Below are positions 1 to 7,586 of a stretch of 64,000 nucleotides of DNA, in pieces. The position numbers were made by a program, and so were the translations under genes. The stretch is from Bog-756 sp963710495 (GTDB lineage: Bacteria > Actinomycetota > Acidimicrobiia > Acidimicrobiales > RAAP-2). Position 1 is the first letter of the stretch, and each line of letters opens with the position of its first letter. The notes below the pieces were generated by a model. That model searched no databases. It was not told the origin of the DNA and saw only the letters and a program-made list of their open reading frames with translations. The stretch is from contig CAVQAI010000016.1 in NCBI GenBank assembly GCA_963710495.1, positions 186,001-250,000 on the forward strand, given 5' to 3'.

Positions 1-397
1 GGAGGGCGGCGGCCACCACGCTCTCCCCCACGTCCAGCCGGCCGCCGGGGAAGGCCACCTCGCCCTGGTGGGATCGCAGGTGGCCGGAGCGCACGGTGAG
101 GACCACCCGAGCGTCCCCCGCCTCCTCGAACAGGGCGACCAGGACGGCGGCCGGACTGCCGTCCATCACCTCACCGGCCAGGGTGCGCCAGGGCCCGGTG
201 GGTCTCGCCTGGCCCGGTCCGGGCTGGCTCTCGGCCACGGCGGTTCGGACCCGCTCCAGCGGCAGACGGCCTCGGTCGCCGACGCCGGCCCACGGGGCCG
301 AGGAGCCCGGCCGGGTGACGGGGGGTCGCGGGATGATCTGCCGGCCGGGGCCGGGCGAGGATGTGGGCAGCGTCCCGTCGTGCTCGGGTGAGTTCAT
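1..397 (-). CDS. Nudix hydrolase, CoA pyrophosphatase (NudL-like), C-terminus cut by window edge
   Basis: Reads leftward out of the window, so only about 132 N-terminal residues are visible. The ATG at 397-395 opens a frame with no stop to base 2. The first ~85 residues are Pro/Gly-rich and low in complexity. Near residues 100-130 come LRSHQGEVAFPGGR and GRLDVGES, which match the LxxHxGxVxFPGG signature of the NudL/YeaB CoA-pyrophosphatase group and the opening Gly-x5-Glu of the Nudix box. The REUxEE helix lies outside. Family members hydrolyse CoA and related nucleoside diphosphates in the cytoplasm. It is transcribed in the same direction as groEL but separated from it by a hairpin. Substrate is inferred from family only. 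Confidence 0.75.
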   Translation of the reverse strand, partial: MNSPEHDGTLPTSSPGPGRQIIPRPPVTRPGSSAPWAGVGDRGRLPLERVRTAVAESQPGPGQARPTGPWRTLAGEVMDGSPAAVLVALFEEAGDARVVLTVRSGHLRSHQGEVAFPGGRLDVGESVVAAAL

Positions 398-462
398 GGC
401 GAGACCAGGGTAGGGGTCGGGACTCTTCACCCAGTCACCAGGGGCTGCCCCCTGACATGGAG

Positions 463-493
463 AACCGGCCGGACCCATCGGGCCCGACCGGTT
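463..493 (-). terminator. Hairpin after groEL, likely terminator
   Basis: AACCGG (463-468) pairs with CCGGTT (488-493), and the inner bases continue as CGG-A-CCC / GGG-C-CCG around an ATC loop. It lies about 65 bases past the groEL stop, followed on the minus strand by TCTCC rather than a T-run. A second, smaller hairpin (CAGGGG/CCCCTG, 439-454) follows. It would separate groESL from the Nudix gene. Confidence 0.45.
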
Positions 494-557
494 GCTCCGT
501 CCACCTGTCCCGAGGGGACGCGCCGTGGCGCGCCCGGCCCGGGAAATCGGCGCCTGC

Positions 558-2219
558 CTACATCATCCCGCCCATGCCGCCCATCCCGCCCATGCCGCCA
601 CCCATGGCGGCGGCCGCCGCGGCGGCGGCGGCCGGGTCGGCCTTTTCGGGCTTGTCGGCCACCAGTGCTTCGGTGGTCAGCAGCAGCCCGGCGATGGAAG
701 CGGCGTTCTGCAGGGCTGAGCGGGTCACCTTGGCCGGGTCGATGATCCCGGCCTTCACCAGGTCGACCAGCTCCCCGGTGGTGGCGTCCAGCCCGGTGGT
801 GCCGGACTCGGCCTCCACCTGGCGCACGAACACCGATCCCTCCAGCCCGGCGTTGGTGGCGATGGCGTGGAGCGGCGAGGCCAGAGCCTTGGCCACGATG
901 CTGGCCCCGGTGGCCTCGTCGCCACTGAGCGAGTCCACCACGGACTGGGCGGCGGATCGGGAGCGCACCAGCGCAGTCCCGCCGCCGGCCACGATGCCCT
1001 CCTCCACCGCGGCGCGGGTGGCGGACAGCGCGTCCTCGATGCGGTGCTTCTTCTCCTTGAGCTCGACCTCGGTCGCCGCCCCCACCTTGACCACGGCGAC
1101 GCCCCCGGCCAGTTTGGCCAGCCGTTCCTGGAGCTTCTCGCGGTCCCAGTCGGAGTCGGTCTCCTCGATCTCGCGCTTGATCTGTGCGATGCGGCCCTTC
1201 ACGTCGTTTTCGGAACCACCCCCGTCGACGATGGTGGTGTCGTCCTTGTTGACGATCACCCGCCGGGCACTGCCGAGCAGGTCGACGGTGACGCTCTCGA
1301 GCTTGAGGCCGATCTCCTCCGAGATGACCTCGCCGCCGGTGAGGACGGCCATGTCCTGGAGCATGGCCTTGCGCCGCTCGCCGAACCCGGGCGCCTTGAC
1401 CGCCACCGAGGTGAAGGTGCCCCGGATCTTGTTGACCACCAGGGTGGCCAGGGCCTCGCCCTCCACGTCCTCGGCGATGATCAGCAGCGGCTTGCCCGTC
1501 TGCATGACCTTCTCGAGTACCGGGACCAGATCGTGGACGGCGCTGATCTTCTGGTTGACGAAGAGGATCACCGGGTCGTCGAGCACCGCCTCTTGGCGCT
1601 CGGGGTCGGTCACGAAGTAGGGCGACAGGTAGCCCTTGTCGAACTGCATGCCCTCGGTGAATTCGAGGTCGATGCCGAAGGTGTTCGACTCCTCCACCGT
1701 GACGGTCCCGTCCTTGCCCACCCTGTCGATGGCGTCGGCCAGCACCTCGCCGATGGCAGCATCGGCGGCCGAGATGGCAGCCACCTGGGCGATCTCGGTC
1801 TTCGAGTCGATGTCCTTGGACTGCTTCTGGATGGACTCGACCGCCGCGTCGACCGCCTTGTCGATGCCCTTGCGCAACCCGAGCGGATTGGCACCGGCGG
1901 CCACGTTGCGCAACCCCTCACGGATGAGCGCCTGAGCCAACACGGTGGCGGTGGTCGTGCCGTCGCCGGCGACGTCGTTCGTCTTGGTGGCGACTTCTTT
2001 CACCAGCTGGGCGCCCATGTTCTCGAAGACGTCCTCGAGCTCCACCTCTCGGGCGATGGAGACACCGTCATTGGTGATGGTGGGCGCGCCGAACTTCTTC
2101 TCGATGACCACGTTGCGGCCCTTCGGGCCGAGCGTGACCTTGACCGTGTCGGCCAGCTTGTTCACACCCGCTTCGAGCCCACGGCGGGCGGCTTCGTCGA
2201 ACTTGAGGATCTTCGGCAT
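558..2219 (-). CDS. groEL: 60-kDa chaperonin GroEL
   Basis: A 553-residue ATP-dependent chaperonin forming the double ring that folds cytoplasmic proteins with GroES. The N-terminus carries TLGPKGRNV and the nucleotide-binding GDGTTTATVLA near residues 86-96. The C-terminus is the flexible Gly-Gly-Met repeat tail of standard GroEL, not the His-rich tail of the mycobacterial GroEL1 type, although it sits directly behind groES. ATG at 2219 overlaps the groES stop by one base (TAATG), so the pair is translationally coupled. Length is normal for the family. Confidence 0.98.
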   Translation of the reverse strand: MPKILKFDEAARRGLEAGVNKLADTVKVTLGPKGRNVVIEKKFGAPTITNDGVSIAREVELEDVFENMGAQLVKEVATKTNDVAGDGTTTATVLAQALIREGLRNVAAGANPLGLRKGIDKAVDAAVESIQKQSKDIDSKTEIAQVAAISAADAAIGEVLADAIDRVGKDGTVTVEESNTFGIDLEFTEGMQFDKGYLSPYFVTDPERQEAVLDDPVILFVNQKISAVHDLVPVLEKVMQTGKPLLIIAEDVEGEALATLVVNKIRGTFTSVAVKAPGFGERRKAMLQDMAVLTGGEVISEEIGLKLESVTVDLLGSARRVIVNKDDTTIVDGGGSENDVKGRIAQIKREIEETDSDWDREKLQERLAKLAGGVAVVKVGAATEVELKEKKHRIEDALSATRAAVEEGIVAGGGTALVRSRSAAQSVVDSLSGDEATGASIVAKALASPLHAIATNAGLEGSVFVRQVEAESGTTGLDATTGELVDLVKAGIIDPAKVTRSALQNAASIAGLLLTTEALVADKPEKADPAAAAAAAAAMGGGMGGMGGMGGMM

Positions 2220-2527
2220 TACTTGGCCGCCTTGGACTTGGTCACCTTGGCCAGCACGTCACGGCTCGAGAGGATGAGGAGATCCTCGCCGTCGGAAGTG
2301 ATCTCGGTGCCGCCGTACTTGGAGTAGACGACGGTGTCGCCCACCTTGAGCTCGAGCGGGATGAGCTCACCGGTCGACTCGGCACGGCGGCCGGGACCGA
2401 CGGCCAGTACTTCGCCCTGCTGGGGCTTCTCCTTGGCGGTGTCGGGAATGACCAGGCCGGAGGCGGTGGTCTCCTCCGACTCGTTGGGGCGGACGACGAT
2501 CCTGTCGTCAAGCGGGTGCAGACTCAT
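2219..2527 (-). CDS. groES: 10-kDa co-chaperonin GroES
   Basis: A 102-residue heptameric lid of the GroEL cage. It begins with the family pattern LHPLDDRIVVRPNESEE and has the mobile-loop region TTASGLVIPDTAKEKP near residues 20-37. The ATG at 2527 is supported by a strong AGGAGG (2542-2537) ten bases upstream. First gene of the heat-shock operon groES-groEL; a CIRCE operator and a promoter lie directly upstream. Confidence 0.98.
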   Translation of the reverse strand: MSLHPLDDRIVVRPNESEETTASGLVIPDTAKEKPQQGEVLAVGPGRRAESTGELIPLELKVGDTVVYSKYGGTEITSDGEDLLILSSRDVLAKVTKSKAAK

Positions 2528-2552
2528 GGGGTTCGGCCTCCTGTGGCAGGCG

Positions 2553-2579
2553 TTAGCAGTCGAAGGTTGAGAGTGCTAA
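2553..2579 (-). promoter_or_regulatory. CIRCE operator (HrcA binding site)
   Basis: On the plus strand TTAGCAGTC (2553-2561), nine spacer bases, then GAGTGCTAA (2571-2579). This is the CIRCE inverted repeat TTAGCACTC-N9-GAGTGCTAA with a single mismatch (G for C at 2559). It abuts the -10 box, so bound HrcA would block initiation, and it lies in the 5' untranslated leader. HrcA control of groESL is established in actinobacteria; hrcA is not in this window. Confidence 0.93.
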
Positions 2580-2607
2580 CGATAGCGATCCCGGCGGCAC
2601 TTGGCAA
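2579..2607 (-). promoter_or_regulatory. groESL promoter
   Basis: On the minus strand TTGCCA (2607-2602), a 17-base spacer, then TATCGT (2584-2579). The -10 box touches the outer base of the CIRCE repeat. Vegetative sigma-A type; the only convincing promoter in the tsaD-groES gap. Confidence 0.7.
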
Positions 2608-2611
2608 CAAG

Positions 2612-2637
2612 GGGGCCCGAGTGCCAGCTCGGGCCCC
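2612..2637 (-). terminator. Terminator after tsaD
   Basis: A perfect 10-bp inverted repeat GGGGCCCGAG / CTCGGGCCCC with a six-base loop. On the minus strand it is followed by CCTTGTT. It lies seven bases past the tsaD stop and just before the groESL promoter, so it probably ends the long operon that starts at rplM. Confidence 0.75.
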
Positions 2638-2643
2638 GACAAC

Positions 2644-3666
2644 TCAGCCGGCCGCCACCAGTTTGAGGTTGGGATCGGCGCCGAGGGTCATGGGGCTCCG
2701 GTCACCCCGGCGCAGGCGCCACCAGCCGGCGGCGGCCACCATGGCGGCGTTGTCGGTGCAGAGCGCCCGGCTCGGCAACAGGGCGGCGATCCCGTCCTCG
2801 GCGCAGGCTTCCTCCATGCGGCGGCGGAGGAGGGCATTGGCCGCCACGCCCCCGGCCAGGCAGATGGCCCGGGCGCCCCGGTCGGCGGCGGCCCGGCGGG
2901 CCCGGGCCACCAGGACGTCGACCACCGCTTGGCGGAACGAGGCGGCCACGTCGGCCGACGAGGCGCCGGGTTGGCGCTCCACCGTCCGGACCACGGCGGT
3001 CTTGAGCCCGCTGAAGGAGAAGTCGTAGCCGTCGCCCGGGTACGACCTGGGGAAGGCGAATGTCCCCGGGTCGCCCTGTTCGGCCACCCGATCGATGGCC
3101 GGCCCCCCGGGATAGCCGAGGCCGAGGAACCGGGCCACCTTGTCGAAGGCCTCCCCGGCGGCGTCGTCGATGGTGCCACCGAGCGGGCGGTACCGTCCCG
3201 GCTCGGTCACCTCGACCAGCAGGGTGTGGCCCCCCGACACCAGCAGCACCACCATCGGCCAGCCGGGGTCGGGGTGCTCGAGCAGCGAGGCGAAGAGGTG
3301 CGCCTCCAGGTGGTTGACCCCGACCAGGGGAACGTCCCATGCCATGGCGAGCGCCTTCGCCTCGGACAGCCCGACGAGCAGCGAGCCGATGAGCCCGGGT
3401 CCGTGGGTGACGGCGACGCCGTCGATGCCGGTACCCGAAGGGTCGGACCCGGCCAGCCCGAGGGCCTCGGCCAGCACCGGGGTCAGGAGCTCGACGTGGG
3501 CGCGCCCGGCCAGCTCGGGCACCACACCCCCGTAGCGGGCGTGGAGGTCGACCTGGCTGCTGACGACGGATGAGACGACGTCCGACCCGCCGTCCACCAC
3601 GGCGGCGGCCGTCTCGTCACACGAGGTCTCGATACCGAGGACCCGGTGGACGTCGAGTACAGCCAT
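2644..3666 (-). CDS. tsaD: tRNA N6-threonylcarbamoyladenosine (t6A37) transferase subunit TsaD
   Basis: A 340-residue Kae1/OSGEP-family protein that transfers the threonylcarbamoyl group to A37 of ANN-decoding tRNAs, with TsaB and TsaE. Visible motifs: GIETSCDETAAAV near residue 11; the metal-ligand pattern HARYGGVVPELAGRAH around 50-65; THGPGLIGSLLVG; a SGGHTLL strand; and the late DNAAMVA Asp ligand. The frame is open far upstream, but only the ATG at 3666 fits the family N-terminus (MAVLDVHRVLGIETS). Last gene of the tsaE-tsaB-rimI-tsaD set, 128 bases after rimI. Confidence 0.96.
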   Translation of the reverse strand: MAVLDVHRVLGIETSCDETAAAVVDGGSDVVSSVVSSQVDLHARYGGVVPELAGRAHVELLTPVLAEALGLAGSDPSGTGIDGVAVTHGPGLIGSLLVGLSEAKALAMAWDVPLVGVNHLEAHLFASLLEHPDPGWPMVVLLVSGGHTLLVEVTEPGRYRPLGGTIDDAAGEAFDKVARFLGLGYPGGPAIDRVAEQGDPGTFAFPRSYPGDGYDFSFSGLKTAVVRTVERQPGASSADVAASFRQAVVDVLVARARRAAADRGARAICLAGGVAANALLRRRMEEACAEDGIAALLPSRALCTDNAAMVAAAGWWRLRRGDRSPMTLGADPNLKLVAAG

Positions 3667-3794
3667 GCCATGGGGGACACTACCCACGGCGGCCCCGCCG
3701 CCGAACGGCTCGGGGGCGGCCATGCGGACATGGGCGGGTCCCGCGATGGCGCTTCTCGGTCGGGCGCTGCCGTCCTCCGCCAGCGGGAGGGGCC

Positions 3795-4352
3795 TCAGCG
3801 TCGCGAGCTGACCGTCAGCCGGCCGGTGAGGGACGCCTCGATGTCGGTCAGGCGCTCGGCGTAGACCGGGGAGTCGATGTCCCGCGCCCACATCACCAGG
3901 GCGTCCTCGCCGGTCTCCGGGTAGTAGTTGCGCCGCACGCCGACCGGGGCCAGGCCGAAGCGACGGTAGAGGGCGAGTGCGGGATCGTTGCCCACCCTGA
4001 CCTCGAGGGTCAGATGCCGCGTGCCACGGGCCAGGGCCACCCGGACGAGGTCGACGAGGATGGCCACCCCGAGCCCCTTCCCCTGCCAGGCGGGGTCGAC
4101 GGCGATGTTGTTCACGTGCGACTCGTCGTCGAGGAACATCTGACCGGCGAACCCGACGATGGCCGTCCCGACCCAGGCCGCTCGGTACGCCCGGGTCTTG
4201 CGCTGGGCCAGTTCCTCCACGAAGAGCCGGTGCGACCACGGTTGGGGGAAGACCGACTCCTCGATCCGCAGCACGCGGCGCAGGTCCTTGTTGCGCATCG
4301 GAGCGATGACCACCGGGACGGGATGCTCGCCCGGGTCGACAACCGCCCTCAC
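3795..4352 (-). CDS. rimI: Ribosomal protein S18-alanine N-acetyltransferase (RimI-type GNAT)
   Basis: A 185-residue GNAT acetyltransferase. The acetyl-CoA site shows as NNIAVDPAWQGKGLG near residues 83-97, with the RimI-type start IAPMRNKDLRRVLRIEE and the FPQPWS segment that contacts the peptide substrate. RimI acetylates the N-terminal Ala of S18 and in actinobacteria may act on other proteins. It lies between tsaB and tsaD, a placement common in actinobacteria. The tail after ~155 is poorly conserved. Starts 19 bases after the tsaB stop. Confidence 0.9.
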   Translation of the reverse strand: MRAVVDPGEHPVPVVIAPMRNKDLRRVLRIEESVFPQPWSHRLFVEELAQRKTRAYRAAWVGTAIVGFAGQMFLDDESHVNNIAVDPAWQGKGLGVAILVDLVRVALARGTRHLTLEVRVGNDPALALYRRFGLAPVGVRRNYYPETGEDALVMWARDIDSPVYAERLTDIEASLTGRLTVSSRR

Positions 4353-4371
4353 CGGGCCCCGCCCGCCGCGG

Positions 4372-5208
4372 TCACCCGGCCCGACCCTTCGTTACCTCAC
4401 CGGTTCCGTCACCGCCCCGTCGGTGGTGGCGCGGCTCGGGGCTGCGCTGTTGCGGGATGCGCTGCTCCCAGTTGATCCGAGCATCGGCCGCCCGCCGGTA
4501 GTCGGGCACCACGTCCTCCGGAGCCGACGGTGTCGCCCCCCCGGCCAGCCGGCGGCGAGCCAGATGGGCCTGGGCCAGCGGCGGCGGTGCCGACAGCTCG
4601 TCCGCCAGCCCGAGGTCGAGGGCACCATGGGCGGACAGCAGGTCCCGGTAGCGCACCGCACCGTCGCCCACCACCGCCAGGCGTGGGTGGTTCGTCGCCA
4701 GGTCGACCAGCCACGCCTCGAGATCGGCCGGCGCCATCGGCTCGGGCCGGTCCTGGCGGACGGTTGACGGGTCCGGAGGCTCGTACCCGGCCCCGCGGTC
4801 GATACCCGGCCCGACGCGGTAGGCGGCGGCGAACACCTCGCCCCGGCGGGCGTCGACCACGGCGACCACCGGTCCCGGGGGGTCGCCCGTCCTCGTCCAG
4901 GCCGCTGCGGCCAGGATGTCCAGGCTGCCGACTCCGAGGACGCCGATGCCGAGCGCCTGGGCCAGCGCCTTGGCCGTGGCCACCCCGACACGAAGGCCGG
5001 TGAAGAGCCCGGGGCCGAGGTCGACGGCGATGTGGTCGACGTCCGTCACCCGGCAGCCGGCCAGGGCACAGACCTCCTCGATGGCGGGAGCCAGGCTTTC
5101 GGCGTGGGCCCGACCACCGATGTGCGTGCGCTCGGCCGAGCCGTCGTCGTCGCGGATGACCGCCGCGCCGACCGTGTTGGTGGCCGACTCCAGGGCCAGC
5201 AGGATCAC
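4372..5208 (-). CDS. tsaB: t6A synthesis subunit TsaB
   Basis: A 278-residue inactive paralogue of TsaD that scaffolds t6A transferase. The start LLALESATNTVGAAV and DLGPGLFTGLRVGVATAKALA near residues 60-80 are diagnostic. I chose the GTG at 5208 because it gives a GTGA overlap with the tsaE stop and the usual MILLALES-like N-terminus; further GTG codons at 5217 and 5223 are possible. The C-terminal ~40 residues are Arg/Pro-rich and specific to this gene. Confidence 0.93.
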   Translation of the reverse strand: MILLALESATNTVGAAVIRDDDGSAERTHIGGRAHAESLAPAIEEVCALAGCRVTDVDHIAVDLGPGLFTGLRVGVATAKALAQALGIGVLGVGSLDILAAAAWTRTGDPPGPVVAVVDARRGEVFAAAYRVGPGIDRGAGYEPPDPSTVRQDRPEPMAPADLEAWLVDLATNHPRLAVVGDGAVRYRDLLSAHGALDLGLADELSAPPPLAQAHLARRRLAGGATPSAPEDVVPDYRRAADARINWEQRIPQQRSPEPRHHRRGGDGTGEVTKGRAG

Positions 5209-5720
5209 CGTGCCCACCGCCACGGGGCCACTTCCTCCTCGAGCGCCCTCCACCGGGTGGACCAGGCCTCCGCCGGCGGGCCCAACCAGATCCTCCGGCC
5301 GTCCTCGTCGTCGGGGTCGGTCTCCAACCGCACGGTCAGCGCTCCCCGTCCGAGCACCGGTTCGGCGGCATCGCCCCATTCCACCAGGGCCACGCCACCG
5401 TCCCCGACCAGCTCGGCGAGTCCGAGGTCGACGACCTCTTGGAGGTGGTCGAGCCGGTAGATGTCGGCGTGCAGGAACGTGGTGATCGGATGGCGGTCCA
5501 CCGGGTACTGGCGGACCAGGGTGAAGGTGGGGCTGGTCACGGTGTCGGCCACCCCGAGCCCGATCCCGAACCCCTGGGCGAAGGTGGTCTTGCCCGCGCC
5601 GAGGCCGCCGGCCAGGAGCAGCACGTCGCCCGGTCGGCACAGCTGGGCGACGATCCCCGCCAGCTTCCTCGTCTCCCCGGCGCCGGTCGAACGCAACACG
5701 AGCCGGTCCGGCCCGCTCAC
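5205..5720 (-). CDS. tsaE: t6A synthesis ATPase TsaE
   Basis: A 171-residue P-loop ATPase that drives turnover of the TsaBD complex. Walker A is GGLGAGKTTFAQG near residues 38-50, followed by the switch SPTFTLV and the HADIYRL / EWGD segments of the YjeE family. The GTG at 5720 overlaps the udg stop as GTGA, giving unbroken coupling udg-tsaE-tsaB. Confidence 0.95.
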   Translation of the reverse strand: MSGPDRLVLRSTGAGETRKLAGIVAQLCRPGDVLLLAGGLGAGKTTFAQGFGIGLGVADTVTSPTFTLVRQYPVDRHPITTFLHADIYRLDHLQEVVDLGLAELVGDGGVALVEWGDAAEPVLGRGALTVRLETDPDDEDGRRIWLGPPAEAWSTRWRALEEEVAPWRWAR

Positions 5721-6286
5721 CCGCTCCAGCCCAGCAGCTGCTTGGCCCGGACCAGGTCGGCCCGCATTTCGGCCACGACCACGCCGCCCGATCGCAGGGC
5801 GGCCGCCGGGTGGTAGGTGGGGACCAGCTGGCGCGTCCCCAAGGGGTACGACCGGCCCCGCAGCTTGGTGATCCCGAGGTCGGTCTCCAACAGCAGCTTG
5901 GTGGCGAAATTGCCGAGGGTGACCACCACCTCGGGGGCGATGAGCTCCAGCTGACCGCTGAGGTAGGGCCGGCAGGCGGCGATCTCCTCGGCTTTCGGGT
6001 CCCGGTTGTCGGGCGGCCGGCACTTGACCACGTTGGCGATGTAGACCCGGCTGCGGTCGATGCCGAGCTCCTCGAGCAGCAACCGGTCGAGCAGCTTGCC
6101 GGACCGGCCGACGAACGGCTCGCCCTGGAGGTCCTCGTCGCGACCGGGGGCCTCCCCGACGAACATCAGGTCGGCGTTCGGGTTGCCGACGCCGAAGACC
6201 ACCTGGGTCCGGCCGGCGGCCAGGGGGCAGCGGGTGCAGTCGGCCGCCTCCCGGGCGAGCTCGGTCAGTTCGGTCCCCGGTGTCAC
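5717..6286 (-). CDS. Uracil-DNA glycosylase, family 4 (iron-sulfur type)
   Basis: A 189-residue glycosylase that removes uracil from DNA. Cysteines at 17 and 20 (DCTRCPL), a third in VVKCRPPDNR and a fourth in AACRPYL fit the 4Fe-4S cluster of family-4 enzymes. Motif A is GEAPGRDEDLQGEPFVG; motif B ends in TYHPAAALR. It starts with GTG, 112 bases after alr, and overlaps tsaE by four bases. Family 4 versus 5 was assigned from motif A and the cysteine spacing. Confidence 0.92.
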   Translation of the reverse strand: MTPGTELTELAREAADCTRCPLAAGRTQVVFGVGNPNADLMFVGEAPGRDEDLQGEPFVGRSGKLLDRLLLEELGIDRSRVYIANVVKCRPPDNRDPKAEEIAACRPYLSGQLELIAPEVVVTLGNFATKLLLETDLGITKLRGRSYPLGTRQLVPTYHPAAALRSGGVVVAEMRADLVRAKQLLGWSG

Positions 6287-6398
6287 CGCCGAAATCTAGT
6301 TCCGGTCCGGTCCCGGCCGGCCGGGTCGGATTCGATCGAAGCCGGACGGGGCCCGTCGGGCGCGGAGCCCGGCGGCCCGGGCGGGTTGGAGCCGACGC

Positions 6399-7586
6399 TT
6401 AGGGGCCCGCCGCAGTCGAGCGGTCGTCGATGGTGACCCGGGGCACCCGGGGGCCGATCCCGCAGAGCACCTCGTAGCTGATGGTCCCGAGCAAGCCAGC
6501 CCACTCGTCGGCGGTGACCTCGTCGTCCCCTTGGCGGCCGATGAGCACCACCTCGTCACCCACCTCGACGTCGGAGAACCCGGCCGGGCCGCAGTCCACC
6601 ACGATCTGGTCCATGGTCACCGTCCCGGCCAGCGGCCGGCGGACACCCCGGATGAGGACCGAGCCCCCGTGCTCGAACAGGCGTCTCGGGACACCGTCGG
6701 CATAACCGATGGGTGCCACCGCCACCGTCGACCGTTCGGACAGGGCCCGGCGCCGGCCATAGGACGGGCGCTCCCCGGCGTCGAGGTCGCGCACCAGGGT
6801 GACGCGGCTGCGCAGCGAGAGCACCGGTCGGAGCCGCCCGCCGCCGGTCGCCGACGCCAACTCGTCGGCCAGGACTCGGGTGGGGGCTACCCCGTAGACG
6901 GTGATCCCGCAGCGGACCAGGTCGCGGCGGGCCGAGGGCACGGCGATGGTGCCGGCCGAGTTGGCCACGTGGACGAGCCGAGGGCGGTGGCCGGCGCCGG
7001 CCAAGGTGGCCAGCACGGCGTCGAAGCGCTCGAGCTGCAGCTCGGTGTAGGCCGTGTCGTCGTCGCCGGCTTCATCGGCCACGGCCAGGTGGGTCCACAG
7101 GCCACCGAGCTCCAATCCGGCATCGGCGCGGATGAGATCGGCCAGCGCGGTCGCGTCGGCCGGCTCGGCGCCCACCCGGTGCATGCCGGTGTCGATCTTC
7201 AGGTGAACGGCGAGGGGTGGGAAGCCGCCGTCGGCCACCGCCTTGGCCAGGGCCCCGACGCACTCGGCCGTGTAGACGGTGGGGACCAGGCGCCGGGCCA
7301 CCGCCTCGGCCATCGCCTCCTCGGGCGGTTCCGAGAGAAGGAGGATGGGCGCCTCGACGCCCGCATCGCGGAGCGTCACCCCTTCCTCCACCAGGGCGAC
7401 GGCCAGCCAGGAGGCCCCTCCCTCCAGCGCCGCCCGGGCGACGGGCAACTCGCCGTGGCCGTAGGCATCGGCCTTGACCACGGCGCAGAGCGCGGCCGGG
7501 TCGGCCAGGCGACGGAGCAGCGCAGCGTTGTGCCGCACGGCCCCGAGGTCGATGTCGGCCCAGGCCGGCCGCCAGCGGTCAGCCAC
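6399..7586 (-). CDS. alr: Alanine racemase
   Basis: A 395-residue PLP enzyme making D-alanine for peptidoglycan. The PLP lysine is K38 in VVKADAYGHG; the second catalytic base is the Tyr of PSYGRRRAL near residue 270. The N-terminal TIM barrel and C-terminal beta domain are complete. Start is GTG at 7586, overlapping the end of nnr by eight bases. The next gene, udg, is 112 bases away, the largest gap in this run apart from tsaD's leader. Confidence 0.96.
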   Translation of the reverse strand: MADRWRPAWADIDLGAVRHNAALLRRLADPAALCAVVKADAYGHGELPVARAALEGGASWLAVALVEEGVTLRDAGVEAPILLLSEPPEEAMAEAVARRLVPTVYTAECVGALAKAVADGGFPPLAVHLKIDTGMHRVGAEPADATALADLIRADAGLELGGLWTHLAVADEAGDDDTAYTELQLERFDAVLATLAGAGHRPRLVHVANSAGTIAVPSARRDLVRCGITVYGVAPTRVLADELASATGGGRLRPVLSLRSRVTLVRDLDAGERPSYGRRRALSERSTVAVAPIGYADGVPRRLFEHGGSVLIRGVRRPLAGTVTMDQIVVDCGPAGFSDVEVGDEVVLIGRQGDDEVTADEWAGLLGTISYEVLCGIGPRVPRVTIDDRSTAAGP

